Part shown: one piece after another, positions 18,716 through 28,009 of the stretch | Numbering within the stretch: the stretch's first letter is position 1 | Layout of the letters: every line of letters begins with the position of its first letter | Assembly (NCBI RefSeq): GCF_019145495.1 | Contig: NZ_JAHSTU010000002.1 | Location: forward strand, 124,001-188,000 | Direction: 5' to 3' | Length of the DNA stretch: 64,000 nt | Source: Pseudomonas azerbaijanoccidentalis | GTDB lineage: Bacteria; Pseudomonadota; Gammaproteobacteria; Pseudomonadales; Pseudomonadaceae | Notes under the pieces: model-generated | What the model was told of the DNA's origin: nothing | What the model saw: only the letters and a program-made list of their open reading frames with translations | Database searches by the model: none | Translations under genes and position numbers: made by a program

Positions 18716-19136
18716 ACTTGAGCCGAACCCGCAGGCGTCGGTGCACCTCCGCCGCCTGCGAATCCCGGGGCACGCAAATGGCCCGGACCCGTCGCTCACC
18801 TTGCAGACGAAAGCGCAGCACCACCACCAACGGCAGCGCCAGGCTGTCCGGCCGCAGCTGCACCGGTTGCCATCCGGCAGCCTGATTCCATAACTGCCAA
18901 CCATCAGCGTCGCGACGCAAGCCGCAAAAGGCCTGTGGGTGCGTCAGCAGAATCTGCCGGGGCAACAGCCAAACGCCATGCAACAGGCAGCACAAAGCGC
19001 CGAGCAGACTGGCCCACGCTGGAATGGCGAGAAGAAACAGCGAACCCAGCGCGAACAGCTGGGCCAATAGATACACCGCCAGCAACTGCCGCGAGGCGTG
19101 CCAGCGGCATTCGAACGAATTACTTGGGCTGGACAC
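18684..19136 (-). CDS. ygfX: YgfX/CptA-like membrane protein
   Basis: A 150-residue protein with two adjacent membrane helices (about residues 18-55) and the YgfX feature [19 protein letters not shown] followed by a basic, soluble tail. In E. coli YgfX is coded with SdhE and was described as a toxin-like partner. The likely start is GTG 19136, inside the last codons of sdhE (17-base overlap), so translation is coupled. The 3' end overlaps nadB on the other strand. Confidence 0.82.
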   Translation of the reverse strand: MSSPSNSFECRWHASRQLLAVYLLAQLFALGSLFLLAIPAWASLLGALCCLLHGVWLLPRQILLTHPQAFCGLRRDADGWQLWNQAAGWQPVQLRPDSLALPLVVVLRFRLQGERRVRAICVPRDSQAAEVHRRLRVRLKFSRRRWAAPE

Positions 19137-19374
19137 GATCCAGGATCATGCGGACCATGCGCTGAAGTTCCGGATCTTCCGATTCGTTACGTTCCATGAA
19201 CCAGCGGAACATGTCCTGATCCTCGCATTCCAGCAGGCGGACGTACAACGCGCGATCCACCTCGTTCAGACCTGCGTAAACCTCTTTGACGAATGGCACC
19301 AGCAACACGTCAAGCTCAAGCATGCCGCGGCGGCTGTGCCAGTAGAGGCGATTCAGTTCAACATCTTCGACCAT
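19120..19374 (-). CDS. sdhE: FAD assembly factor SdhE
   Basis: An 84-residue cytosolic protein that promotes flavinylation of succinate dehydrogenase. It carries the RGxxE motif (SRRGMLELD, residues 15-23) needed for FAD attachment and the family stretch [18 protein letters not shown] 19374 has GAGGAG 6 bases upstream. It forms an overlapping pair with ygfX and is divergent from ygfZ. Confidence 0.95.
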   Translation of the reverse strand: MVEDVELNRLYWHSRRGMLELDVLLVPFVKEVYAGLNEVDRALYVRLLECEDQDMFRWFMERNESEDPELQRMVRMILDRVQPK

Positions 19375-19523
19375 GGAGCGCTCCTCAAATAGGCCGCAAG
19401 TATACAGCCCCGCGCCGCGCCGAACACTCGGCTTTGGTCGGGCACCGACGATCCTTTGTGAACTACCCATTTCGAAGGCGCCCCCTTATCATGTCCACCA
19501 GACTCTTTACCCTGCGATGACCC

Positions 19524-20465
19524 ATGGCCGATTCTGCTTTTTTCTGCACGCTGTCTCATGAAGGTATTCTGGCGGTCCGCGGCGCGGACGCCGGCAAGTT
19601 CCTGCAAGGCCAATTGACCTGCAACCTCAATTACCTGAGCGACACACAGGCCAGCCTCGGCGCGCGCTGCACCCAGAAAGGCCGGATGCAGTCGAGCTTC
19701 CGTATTCTGCTCGAAGGTGACGGCGTGTTGATGGCGATGGCCAGTGAGTTGCTGGAGCCACAACTGGCGGACCTGAAAAAGTACGCCGTGTTCTCCAAAT
19801 CCAAACTGACGGACGAAAGTGCTGCCTGGATTCGTTTTGGCATTGAGCATGGCGATGCTGCGCTGAAGAGCCTCGGCCTTGAGTTGCCGGCAGAAATCGA
19901 TAGTGTCGCGCGCCATGACGGTTTGATCGCCATTCGCGTGTCAGCCGATCGAGCGGAACTCTGGGCGGCTGCCGATCAAGCCGACAGTCTCAAGGGCAAA
20001 CTGTCCGCCCTGCTGGCAGAAGGCGACCTGAATCAATGGCTGCTGGGCCAGATCCGCGCAGGGATCGGTCAGGTAATGCCCGGCACCCGCGAGCTGTTCA
20101 TTCCGCAGATGCTCAATCTGCAAGCCGTCGGTGGCGTGAGTTTCAAAAAAGGTTGCTACACCGGCCAGGAAATCGTCGCGCGGATGCAGTACCTCGGCAA
20201 ACTCAAGCGTCGCCTGTATCGGGTAAAGCTGGATGCCGGCGACCTGCCTGAACCTGGCACCCAGCTGTTTTCCCCAAGCCACAGCAGTGCAATCGGTGAA
20301 GTGGTGCTGGCCGCCAGTGCCGAAAATCACATTGAACTGTTGGCCGTGTTGCAAGCCGAAGCTGCGGAAGGTGGCGATATTCATCTGGGCGCAATCGACG
20401 GCCCGGCGCTGCTTTTGCTCGATCTGCCTTACCAACTGGACCGCGATCGCGAGATCCAGCGTTAA
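19524..20465 (+). CDS. ygfZ: Folate-binding protein YgfZ
   Basis: A 313-residue GcvT-like protein that, with tetrahydrofolate, supports assembly or repair of some iron-sulfur enzymes. The hallmark KGCYxGQE motif is present as KKGCYTGQEIVARMQYLGKLKRRLY near residue 210. GADAGKFLQGQLTCNLNYL is the usual N-terminal segment. It is divergent from sdhE (149 bases between starts) and is followed by the HDOD gene after 35 bases. Confidence 0.94.
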   Translation: MADSAFFCTLSHEGILAVRGADAGKFLQGQLTCNLNYLSDTQASLGARCTQKGRMQSSFRILLEGDGVLMAMASELLEPQLADLKKYAVFSKSKLTDESAAWIRFGIEHGDAALKSLGLELPAEIDSVARHDGLIAIRVSADRAELWAAADQADSLKGKLSALLAEGDLNQWLLGQIRAGIGQVMPGTRELFIPQMLNLQAVGGVSFKKGCYTGQEIVARMQYLGKLKRRLYRVKLDAGDLPEPGTQLFSPSHSSAIGEVVLAASAENHIELLAVLQAEAAEGGDIHLGAIDGPALLLLDLPYQLDRDREIQR

Positions 20466-20500
20466 ACGCAGTACCTTTTTGCGACACCTAGAGAAACTAA

Positions 20501-21322
20501 ATGAGTGAGCTGGCGGAAAAGGTCCAACAGGATTTGGTTGAGGCCATCGATAACGATGACCTGGTTCTGCCAACATTACCGGAAGTGGCTTTGCAGATTC
20601 GCAAGGCCGCTGAAGACCCGGAAATCAGTATCAGCAGCCTGAGCAAAGTGATCGGCCGCGATACTGCGCTGTCGGCGCGCCTGATCAAAGTGGTCAACAG
20701 CCCCCTGCTGCGTGCGACTCAGGAAGTCACTGACTTGCACACGGCCATCACACGCCTGGGCATCAACTACAGCAGCAACCTGGCGATTGGTCTGGTCATG
20801 GAGCAGATATTCCATGCTCGCTCCGAGGTGGTGGAACAAAAGATGCGCGATGTCTGGCGCAAGAGCCTGGAAATTGCCGGCGTCAGTTATGCCCTGTGCC
20901 GCACCTACACCCAACTCAAGCCTGATCAGGCAGCCCTCGGCGGGTTGGTGCATCAAATTGGCGTGTTGCCGATCCTGACCTATGCCGAAGATCACTATGA
21001 ATTGCTGTCCGACCCGGTCAGCCTCAACCATGTGATTGAGAAGATTCACCCGCTGCTCGGTGACAAGCTGCTCAGGGTCTGGGAATTTCCGGAGTTGCTG
21101 GTGCAGGTGCCGCTGCTGTATCAGAACTTCAAGCGACAATCAGCCCAGATTGATTATGTCGATCTGGTACAAGTGGCCAGCCTGTACTGCCACAAAGACA
21201 CCGACCACCCGATTTCGAGGATTGATCCGCTCAGCGTTCCGGCTTTCGTCAAACTCGGGATCGATCTGGACAACAAGGTGAAGTGCGCGGAACTGGAAGA
21301 AACGCGGTCGATGTTTTACTGA
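20501..21322 (+). CDS. HDOD domain signalling protein
   Basis: A 273-residue soluble protein. The HDOD domain occupies about residues 20-215, beginning LPTLPEVALQIRKAAEDPEISISSLSKVI. HDOD proteins are HD-related but usually lack metal ligands and act in signalling, motility or stress control; no second domain is present. It is cotranscribed with ygfZ, probably without functional link. It ends just before a REP pair. Confidence 0.88.
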   Translation: MSELAEKVQQDLVEAIDNDDLVLPTLPEVALQIRKAAEDPEISISSLSKVIGRDTALSARLIKVVNSPLLRATQEVTDLHTAITRLGINYSSNLAIGLVMEQIFHARSEVVEQKMRDVWRKSLEIAGVSYALCRTYTQLKPDQAALGGLVHQIGVLPILTYAEDHYELLSDPVSLNHVIEKIHPLLGDKLLRVWEFPELLVQVPLLYQNFKRQSAQIDYVDLVQVASLYCHKDTDHPISRIDPLSVPAFVKLGIDLDNKVKCAELEETRSMFY

Positions 21323-21340
21323 TCGAGACCGCGTTGCCTC

Positions 21341-21417
21341 CATCGCCAGCAGGCTGGCTCCCACAGGGATTTGTGGTGTAACAAAGGTCCAATGTGGGAG
21401 CCAGCCTGCTGGCGATG
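21341..21417. repeat. REP doublet (GTGGGAGCCAGCCTGCTGGCGATG type)
   Basis: Two inverted 25-base arms (CATCGCCAGCAGGCTGG.. and its complement) about 27 bases apart, between the convergent HDOD gene and tctE. Same family as those at 27932 and 61035. Confidence 0.9.
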
Positions 21418-21435
21418 GGGCCAGAACAGCCCCCC

Positions 21436-22824
21436 TCACTCCCCGGCAATAAAACTCACCCGCACTTTCAACCCCGCCAGCTCACCATCGTGCAGGCTAA
21501 TCTGCGCCAGGTGCGCGCGGCAAATCTCGCCGACAATCGCCAACCCCAAGCCTGATCCCGCCACTTGCTGGTTGCGTCGGTAAAAACGTTCGAATACCCG
21601 ATCCCGCTCATCCAGCGGAATCCCGGGACCATCATCTTCAACCTCCAGCACCGCCGGTGCCGAGACTCGCAAAATGACATTGCCGCCTGGCGGTGTGTGG
21701 GCCAGGGCGTTGTCCACCAGATTACTCAACAGCTCGTTCAGCAGCGTCGGTTCACCGCGCAACCAGACCGGCTCATCCGCCTCCAGCGCCAGTGCCACGC
21801 CACGTTTATGGGCCAACGGTGCCATGGCCATACCCAGCTCACGCGCCAATTGACTGAGATCCAGCAACTGCGCTCCACCTTCGGCAATTGCCCGGGCGCC
21901 GTTTTCGACCCGCGCCAACGAGAGCAACTGATTGGCCAGATGCGTCAGGCGGTCGGTGCCCTGCGCAGCGGTTTCCAGCGTGCTGCGCCAGATTTCGGGT
22001 TCGCTTGCTCGCAGGCCCAGTTCCAGTCGCGCCTTGAGGGCTGCCAATGGGGTACGCAATTCATGGGCGGCATCGGCGATGAACTGCGCCTGTCGTTCGA
22101 ACTGTTCGCGCAGGCGTTCAGTAAAGTGATTGAGCGCGCGCACCAGCGGCCACAACTCGCGCTGGACTTCCACCAACGGTAGCGGACGCAAATCGTCGGA
22201 CTGCCGCTCCTCCACCGCCGTGCGCAAACGCTCCAGCGGACGCAACGCCGCACTGACCGCAAACCATACGATCATCAGTGCACCGATTGCCAACATGCCC
22301 AGACGCAACAAGGTATCGGCCGCCAGACTGCGGGCCATGCTGACCCGTGCTTCATCGGTTTCCGCCACGCGAATTTCCGCCATGCCGTTCATGTTCGGTT
22401 CACTGACCGGTTTGAGCAGGCTGACCACGCGCACGTTCTGTCCGCGATAAGTGGCGTTGTAGAAACTCGCCAGTGCCGGGTAATCGTCGGTGCGCGGGGT
22501 GCCGGGCGGCGGAGCCGGAAGGTTTTCGTAGCCGGAAATCAAGTTCTGGTGGATGTCGTTGACCAGATAGAAAATCCGCCCGGCACTGTCGTAGGCGAAG
22601 GTATCGAGGGCCACGTACGGCACGTCGGCACTGAGGGTGCCATCGCGCTGGGATACACCGGCGGCAATGGTTCGTGCGGACGCCAGCAGCGTCCGGTCAT
22701 AGGCGGTGTCGGCGGCTTCGCGACCGTTCCAGTAGGCGCTCAAACCGCTGGCCAGCATCAACACCACCAGCAGCAGCGCCAGGTTCCACAGCAACCGCCA
22801 GCGCAGACTGCTGGGCTTATGCAT
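21436..22824 (-). CDS. tctE: Sensor histidine kinase TctE-like
   Basis: A 462-residue inner-membrane sensor. The first membrane helix (LLWNLALLLVVLMLASGL) is at about 10-28, the periplasmic sensor about 30-155, the second helix about 160-180; then a HAMP-like linker, the phospho-His box HELRTPLAALKARLELGLR and ATPase boxes LVDNALAHTPPGG and DDGPGIP...GSGLGLAIV. ATG 22824 overlaps the last codons of the regulator gene (8 bases), so translation is coupled. The location next to tctCBA indicates tricarboxylate sensing. Confidence 0.9.
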   Translation of the reverse strand: MHKPSSLRWRLLWNLALLLVVLMLASGLSAYWNGREAADTAYDRTLLASARTIAAGVSQRDGTLSADVPYVALDTFAYDSAGRIFYLVNDIHQNLISGYENLPAPPPGTPRTDDYPALASFYNATYRGQNVRVVSLLKPVSEPNMNGMAEIRVAETDEARVSMARSLAADTLLRLGMLAIGALMIVWFAVSAALRPLERLRTAVEERQSDDLRPLPLVEVQRELWPLVRALNHFTERLREQFERQAQFIADAAHELRTPLAALKARLELGLRASEPEIWRSTLETAAQGTDRLTHLANQLLSLARVENGARAIAEGGAQLLDLSQLARELGMAMAPLAHKRGVALALEADEPVWLRGEPTLLNELLSNLVDNALAHTPPGGNVILRVSAPAVLEVEDDGPGIPLDERDRVFERFYRRNQQVAGSGLGLAIVGEICRAHLAQISLHDGELAGLKVRVSFIAGE

Positions 22825-23488
22825 CACGGCTTTCCAGTAAGTAGCCGAGACCACGGAAGGTCACAATAGCGACCGGCTGGCCATCGAGTTTCTTGCGCAA
22901 GCGGTGCACGTAGATTTCGATGGCGTCGGGGCTGGCCTCTTCGTCGAGGCCGAAGACCTGGGAGGCCAGTTGCTCCTTGCTCATCACTCGTCCGGGTCGA
23001 GCGATCAGCGCCTCCAGCACGGCTTGCTCGCGGGAGGTCAGGGTCAGCAGTTCCTCGCCAAGCGTGAAGCGCCGAGTCTCCAGATCGTAAGCCAGCACGC
23101 CACAGCGTTGCAGACGCTCACCGCCCAGCACGCTACGGCGCAGCAAGGCTTTGACCCGGGCTTCGAGCTCGGTGAGTTCGAAGGGCTTGGCCAGGTAATC
23201 GTCGGCACCGAGGTTCAGGCCATGCACCCGATCCTTGACGTCACTGCGCGCCGTCAGCATCAACACCGGCAGGTTTTTGCCGCGTGCGCGCAACCGTGCG
23301 AGCACTTCGAAACCATCCATGCGCGGCAAGCCAACGTCGAGAATCGCCATCGCGTATTCCTCGCTACTCAACGCCAGGTCGGCGGCCACGCCATCGTGCA
23401 GGACATCCACGGTCAAGCCGGTGCTCTTGAGCGCCTGGGCGACACTTTCGGCGAGCTGCAGATGGTCTTCGACGAGCAGGACACGCAT
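22817..23488 (-). CDS. tctD: Response regulator TctD-like (OmpR family)
   Basis: A 223-residue two-domain regulator: receiver (residues 1-115; Asp in AILDVGLPRMDG, Lys in DYLAKPF) and OmpR/PhoB winged helix (about 125-220, ending VTFRGLGYLLE). It is divergent from the tctCBA operon, which it should activate in response to citrate or related acids (inference from the conserved arrangement). Confidence 0.92.
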   Translation of the reverse strand: MRVLLVEDHLQLAESVAQALKSTGLTVDVLHDGVAADLALSSEEYAMAILDVGLPRMDGFEVLARLRARGKNLPVLMLTARSDVKDRVHGLNLGADDYLAKPFELTELEARVKALLRRSVLGGERLQRCGVLAYDLETRRFTLGEELLTLTSREQAVLEALIARPGRVMSKEQLASQVFGLDEEASPDAIEIYVHRLRKKLDGQPVAIVTFRGLGYLLESRDA

Positions 23489-23878
23489 GGACAGTTACCT
23501 CGTTCAGGGATGGTCGACGCCATTCTTTGGCGCGGAGTTTACAGCGGCATCCGCCGCTGTGAAGCCCGAAAAACCGTGAAAGCCCGATGAAAGGTTAGCG
23601 AAAGGTTCGACCGTTAGAGTCGATTTACGGATGGTTTCGATCGCAGCCATCGATCCTGCTTTGAAATGTAGCTCCCGAAAAACGCCTCGATGCGTTTTCG
23701 CCAATAAGAACAATAACGAGGTACTTCGCCATGCTGTCCACCCAGCTCCAGATTTGCCCGCCGCGCGACTTTTCCCGCTCCCCATCGTTTACGCTTGCCG
23801 GCGCCGTCAACGGCTGCGCGAAGCGAAACCGCCGCACCTGAAACATCCCCAAAAACAACAACTCCCGTGGAGACAAAA
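23489..23878. promoter_or_regulatory. tctD/tctC divergent control region
   Basis: A 390-base gap. It should contain both promoters and TctD sites, which I could not define. Just before tctC, an A/C-rich stretch (AAAAACAACAACTCC, about 23850-23864) resembles the Hfq/Crc target AANAANAA, suggesting catabolite repression at translation. A 36-codon ORF lies at 23731-23841. An OprD-type porin gene, often found here in pseudomonads, is absent. Confidence 0.55.
23731..23841 (+). CDS. Possible 36-residue leader ORF upstream of tctC
   Basis: ATG 23731 is preceded by AACGAGG at 9 bases and the frame runs 36 codons to TGA, 37 bases before tctC. The peptide (MLSTQLQICPPRDFSRSPSF...) shows no signal peptide or recognised motif. 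It could be a leader peptide, a remnant or chance; support is only the ribosome-binding site. Confidence 0.25.
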   Translation: MLSTQLQICPPRDFSRSPSFTLAGAVNGCAKRNRRT

Positions 23879-24856
23879 ATGAATCGATCACTGCGCCGTT
23901 TCGCCCTCGCCGCCAGCTGCATGCTGTTTGCTGGCCAACTGATGGCCGAGCCCAAACGCCCCGAGTGCATCGCCCCGGCCTCGCCGGGCGGTGGTTTCGA
24001 CCTGACCTGCAAACTGGCGCAGAGCGCGCTGGTCAACGAAAAACTGCTGACCAAACCGATGCGCGTGACCTACATGCCCGGCGGTGTCGGCGCGGTGGCC
24101 TACAACGCAGTGGTCGCCCAGCGGCCGGCCGATGCAGGCACCCTCGTGGCCTGGTCCAGCGGTTCGCTGTTGAACCTGGCGCAAGGCAAGTTCGGTCGTT
24201 TCGATGAAACCAACGTACGCTGGCTGGCCGCCGTCGGCACCAGCTACGGCGCCATCGCGGTGAAAAGCGATTCGCCCTACAAGACCCTCGACGACCTCGT
24301 TCAGGCACTGAAGAAAGATCCGAGCAAAGTGGTGATCGGTTCCGGCGGCACCGTCGGCAGCCAGGACTGGATGCAAACCGCGCTGATCGCCAAGGCCGCC
24401 GGGATCAACCCGCGTGACCTGCGTTACGTCGCCCTCGAAGGCGGCGGCGAAATCGCCACCGCCCTGCTCGGCGGCCACATCCAGGTTGGCAGCACCGACA
24501 TCTCCGACTCCATGCCGCACATTCAGAGCGGCGACATGCGCCTGCTGGCGGTGTTCTCCGACAAGCGTCTGGACGAGCCGGAAATGAAAGACATTCCGAC
24601 CGCTCGCGAGCAGGGCTACGACATCGTCTGGCCGGTGGTTCGCGGCTTCTACCTGGGGCCAAAAGTCAGCGACGAAGACTACGCCTGGTGGAAAGACTCC
24701 TTCGACAAACTGTTGGCCTCGCCCGAGTTCGCCAAGTTGCGTGATCAGCGTGAACTGTTCCCGTTCGCCATGACCGGCCCGGAACTGGACACGTACGTGA
24801 AGAAGCAAGTCGCCGACTACAAAGTGCTGGCCAAAGAGTTCGGCCTGATTCAGTGA
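23879..24856 (+). CDS. tctC: Tripartite tricarboxylate transporter substrate-binding protein
   Basis: A 325-residue periplasmic binding protein of the TTT family. The signal peptide covers residues 1-22 (ending QLMAEP). The mature part opens PECIAPASPGGGFDLTCKLAQ, the BUG/TctC signature with the ligand-contacting SPGGGFD loop, and continues with YMPGGVGAVAYN. ATG 23879 is the conserved start; the long in-frame upstream part is unsupported. First gene of tctCBA. Confidence 0.94.
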   Translation: MNRSLRRFALAASCMLFAGQLMAEPKRPECIAPASPGGGFDLTCKLAQSALVNEKLLTKPMRVTYMPGGVGAVAYNAVVAQRPADAGTLVAWSSGSLLNLAQGKFGRFDETNVRWLAAVGTSYGAIAVKSDSPYKTLDDLVQALKKDPSKVVIGSGGTVGSQDWMQTALIAKAAGINPRDLRYVALEGGGEIATALLGGHIQVGSTDISDSMPHIQSGDMRLLAVFSDKRLDEPEMKDIPTAREQGYDIVWPVVRGFYLGPKVSDEDYAWWKDSFDKLLASPEFAKLRDQRELFPFAMTGPELDTYVKKQVADYKVLAKEFGLIQ

Positions 24857-24914
24857 TCGCCTCTGTCTAGCGGCTGCGACTCCGTTTGGCGGAGCCGCGG
24901 CACAGGAGTTCCCC

Positions 24915-25373
24915 ATGCTCTTACAACGCATTTTTGCTTCGGTGCTGTTGCTGGCCTGTGTCAGCCTGGTGTTGATGGCTTTGCCCTATCAGGCACCGTT
25001 TTCCTACGAACCGATCGGCCCGCGCGCGTTTCCCCTGTTGATGCTGGGGCTGATGGGGCTGGCGCTGGTTTACATGGTGTATCGCCCCTCGCCGATCAAG
25101 CACACCGATGAAGATCCACCGATGGATCGCGAGACGCTGACCAAGATTGGTGTCTGCGTGCTGTTGCTGCTGGTGTTCGCCGGGTTGTTCGAACCGCTGG
25201 GCTTCATCCTCAGCAGCATGCTGGTTGGCATTCCGATGGCTCGTCTGTACGGCGGACGCTGGCTGCCGGGCGTGATCATCATCAGCCTGATGAGCGTCGG
25301 CCTGTACCTGCTGTTCGACAAAGTCATGGACGTGCCACTGCCTCTGGGCCTGCTCGACGTTCTGGAGAACTGA
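24915..25373 (+). CDS. tctB: Tripartite tricarboxylate transporter small membrane subunit
   Basis: A 152-residue protein with four membrane helices and the TctB motif YEPIGPRAFPLLMLGLMGL near residue 35. It is the small membrane partner of TctA. A GGAG site precedes ATG 24915, 58 bases after tctC. tctA starts 1 base after its stop. Confidence 0.92.
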   Translation: MLLQRIFASVLLLACVSLVLMALPYQAPFSYEPIGPRAFPLLMLGLMGLALVYMVYRPSPIKHTDEDPPMDRETLTKIGVCVLLLLVFAGLFEPLGFILSSMLVGIPMARLYGGRWLPGVIIISLMSVGLYLLFDKVMDVPLPLGLLDVLEN

Positions 25374-25374
25374 T

Positions 25375-26889
25375 ATGGATACGCTTGGTTATTTGAGTCA
25401 CGGCTTCGGCGTCGCGCTAACCCCTTACAACCTGGTGACGGCACTCAGCGGCACATTGATCGGTACGGTTGTCGGCCTGCTTCCGGGGCTGGGCCCGATC
25501 AATGGTGTGGCGTTGTTGATCCCGATCGCCTTCGCGTTGGGCCTGCCACCGGAGTCGGCATTGATCCTGTTGGCGGCGGTTTACCTCGGTTGCGAATATG
25601 GCGGGCGGATCAGTTCGATCCTGCTGAACATCCCGGGCGAAGCATCAACCGTGATGACTACTCTCGATGGCTACCCGATGGCCCGTCAGGGATTGGCCGG
25701 TGTGGCGTTATCGCTGTCCGCGTGGAGTTCATTCATTGGCGCATTTATCGCGACCTGCGGGATGGTCGTGTTCGCGCCGATGCTGGCGAAATGGGCGATT
25801 GCCTTCGGTCCCGCGGAATACTTCGTGCTGATGGTTTTCGCGATTGTCTGTCTCGGCGGCATGGCGGGGGATCGGCCGCTCAAGACGTTCATTGCGGCGC
25901 TGATCGGCCTGTTCCTGTCGACCGTCGGCATCGATGCCAACAGCGGCGTGTACCGCTTCACGGGTGACAACATCCACCTCACCGACGGCATTCAGTTCGT
26001 GGTGTTGGTACTGGGTCTGTTCTCCATTAGCGAAATTCTGTTGCTGCTGGAAAAAACCCACCGTGGCCAGGAAGCCTTCCAGGCCACCGGCCGAATGTTG
26101 TTCAATTTCAAGGAAGCGGCTTCGGTGTTCTGGGTGAACATGCGTTGCGGCGTGCTCGGGTTCATCATGGGTGTGCTGCCGGGTGCTGGCGCAACGCTGG
26201 CCAGTGCCGTGGCCTACATGACCGAGAAACGCATCGCAGGCCCAAGCGGAAAATTCGGACAAGGCGACAAGCGCGGCCTGGCAGCGCCGGAAACCGCCAT
26301 TGGCGCAGAAGCGTGCGGCGCACTGGTGCCGATGCTGACCCTCGGCGTTCCCGGCTCGGGCACCACGGCGGTGATGATCGGCGCGTTGTCGCTGTACAAC
26401 ATCACACCGGGTCCGCTGCTGTTTCAGCAGCAACCAGACATCGTCTGGGGCCTGATCGCCTCGTTGTTCATCGCCAACATCATGCTGGTGATCCTCAACA
26501 TCCCGATGATCCGCATCTTCACCAAAATCCTCGCTGTGCCGAACTGGGCGCTGGTGCCGATGATCGCCATCATCACCGCCATTGGCGTGTACGCCGTGCA
26601 TGCCACGACCTTCGATCTGTTCCTGATGATCGGCATCGGCATCTTCGGCTACATCCTGCGTAAGCTGGACTTCCCGTTGTCGCCGGTTTTGCTGGGTTTC
26701 ATCCTCGGTGGCTTGATGGAGCAGAATCTGCGTCGGGCGCTGTCGATTTCCAATGGCTCGCTGGATATTCTCTGGTCGAGCGGTATCACCGTTGGTGTCT
26801 GGGGGTTGATCGTGGTCATGTTGCTGGTGCCGATTGTGCGCATCTGGCGTAAACGTTCGGTTGCGCGGCGCGTTGTTGCCGATGTCTGA
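25375..26889 (+). CDS. tctA: Tripartite tricarboxylate transporter permease
   Basis: A 504-residue membrane permease with about twelve helices and the two TctA signatures: GTLIGTVVGLLPGLGPINGVALLIP near residue 23 and GFIMGVLPGAGATLASAVAY near residue 262. It moves the tricarboxylate delivered by TctC using the ion gradient. Its end overlaps the following AbrB-family gene by 8 bases. Confidence 0.96.
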   Translation: MDTLGYLSHGFGVALTPYNLVTALSGTLIGTVVGLLPGLGPINGVALLIPIAFALGLPPESALILLAAVYLGCEYGGRISSILLNIPGEASTVMTTLDGYPMARQGLAGVALSLSAWSSFIGAFIATCGMVVFAPMLAKWAIAFGPAEYFVLMVFAIVCLGGMAGDRPLKTFIAALIGLFLSTVGIDANSGVYRFTGDNIHLTDGIQFVVLVLGLFSISEILLLLEKTHRGQEAFQATGRMLFNFKEAASVFWVNMRCGVLGFIMGVLPGAGATLASAVAYMTEKRIAGPSGKFGQGDKRGLAAPETAIGAEACGALVPMLTLGVPGSGTTAVMIGALSLYNITPGPLLFQQQPDIVWGLIASLFIANIMLVILNIPMIRIFTKILAVPNWALVPMIAIITAIGVYAVHATTFDLFLMIGIGIFGYILRKLDFPLSPVLLGFILGGLMEQNLRRALSISNGSLDILWSSGITVGVWGLIVVMLLVPIVRIWRKRSVARRVVADV

Positions 26890-27916
26890 TCGAACACCTT
26901 TCAAAGCCTGGTGGGGAACCCCGCTGGTCGGCCTGCTGGGCGGTTATCTCGCCAGCCAGGTCGGCTGGCCTTTGCCGTGGATGGTCGGCTCGTTGCTGGC
27001 GATCATCCTCGTGCGTTGCCTGACACCCTGGCAACTGGCGGAAATCCCTGGCGGCCGCAAGTGCGGCCAGTGGATCGTCGGCATCGGCATTGGCCTGCAC
27101 TTCACCCCGGTGGTGATGGACCAGGTGCTGAGTCATTTCGGTCTGATCTTCTTCGGTGCGTTGGTCACCAGCCTGTCGGCGGTCGTCGGCGTGTGGCTGA
27201 TGCGGCGCACCGGTGAAGATCGCGCCACCGCTTTCTTTTCCAGCATGCCCGGCGGTTCCGGGGAGATGGTCAACCTCGGCGCGCGTAACGGCGCGGTGCT
27301 CAGCCGTGTGGCGGCAGGGCAGAGTTTGCGTGTCCTGGTCGTCGTTTTGTGTGTGCCGGCAGCGTTCAAATACCTGCTGGGCGATGGTGCACCGATTTCC
27401 CACGCTGGCAGCATCGATTGGCGCTGGCTGGCGATTTTATTCCCCGCCGGCGCATTGGCGGCGTGGATCTGGGAGCGCCTGCGTCAACCCAACCCTTGGC
27501 TGTTCGGGCCGTTGCTGGTCAGTGCGGCGGTCAGTATCAGCTGGGATCTGCACATTGGCCTGCCCAACGGCGGCAGCCAGATCGGCCAGTGGTTGATCGG
27601 CAGCGGGCTGGGTTGTCACTTCAATCGACAGTTTTTCCGTCGCGCGCCGTCGTTCATGGGCCGGACGCTGATTGGCACGGTGCTGACCATGTTGATTGCT
27701 ACGGCAGCGGCATTGGGTTTGAGTGCGCTGACCCACCTGGATCTGCGTTCGCTGACGTTGGGCATGATGCCCGGCGGGATTGCGGAGATGAGCCTGACCG
27801 CGGAGACCCTGCAATTGTCGGTGCCGCTGGTAACGGCGATGCAGGTGATGCGGCTGTTGTTTGTGTTGTTTCTGGCGGAGCCGTTGTTCAAGTATTGGAA
27901 CCGCGATCCAGAGTAA
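26882..27916 (+). CDS. AbrB-family membrane protein
   Basis: A 344-residue membrane protein with two repeats of the AbrB duplication domain (each with PWMVGSLLAIIL- or GMMPGGIAEMSL-type segments). It is related to E. coli AbrB (putative ammonia monooxygenase regulator family); the biochemical role is unknown. The ATGTCTGA overlap with the tctA stop shows it belongs to the tct operon. Confidence 0.85.
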   Translation: MSDRTPFKAWWGTPLVGLLGGYLASQVGWPLPWMVGSLLAIILVRCLTPWQLAEIPGGRKCGQWIVGIGIGLHFTPVVMDQVLSHFGLIFFGALVTSLSAVVGVWLMRRTGEDRATAFFSSMPGGSGEMVNLGARNGAVLSRVAAGQSLRVLVVVLCVPAAFKYLLGDGAPISHAGSIDWRWLAILFPAGALAAWIWERLRQPNPWLFGPLLVSAAVSISWDLHIGLPNGGSQIGQWLIGSGLGCHFNRQFFRRAPSFMGRTLIGTVLTMLIATAAALGLSALTHLDLRSLTLGMMPGGIAEMSLTAETLQLSVPLVTAMQVMRLLFVLFLAEPLFKYWNRDPE

Positions 27917-27931
27917 AGACCGGGTTGAATT

Positions 27932-28005
27932 CATCGCCAGCAGGCTGGCTCCCACAGGTGTTGTAAACACCGCAAAATTAATGTGGGAGCCAGCCTGCTG
28001 GCGAT
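27932..28005. repeat. REP doublet (GTGGGAGCCAGCCTGCTGGCGAT type), terminator-like
   Basis: Inverted CATCGCCAGCAGGCTGG arms about 26 bases apart, followed by TTTTTT on the plus strand, between the convergent AbrB-family gene and ung. Likely also ends transcription of the tct operon. Confidence 0.9.
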
Positions 28006-28009
28006 TTTT

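Noticed and set aside
25729..26904. A 391-codon minus-strand frame opposite tctA
   Set aside because: His/Gln-rich shadow of a membrane protein gene; no domain.
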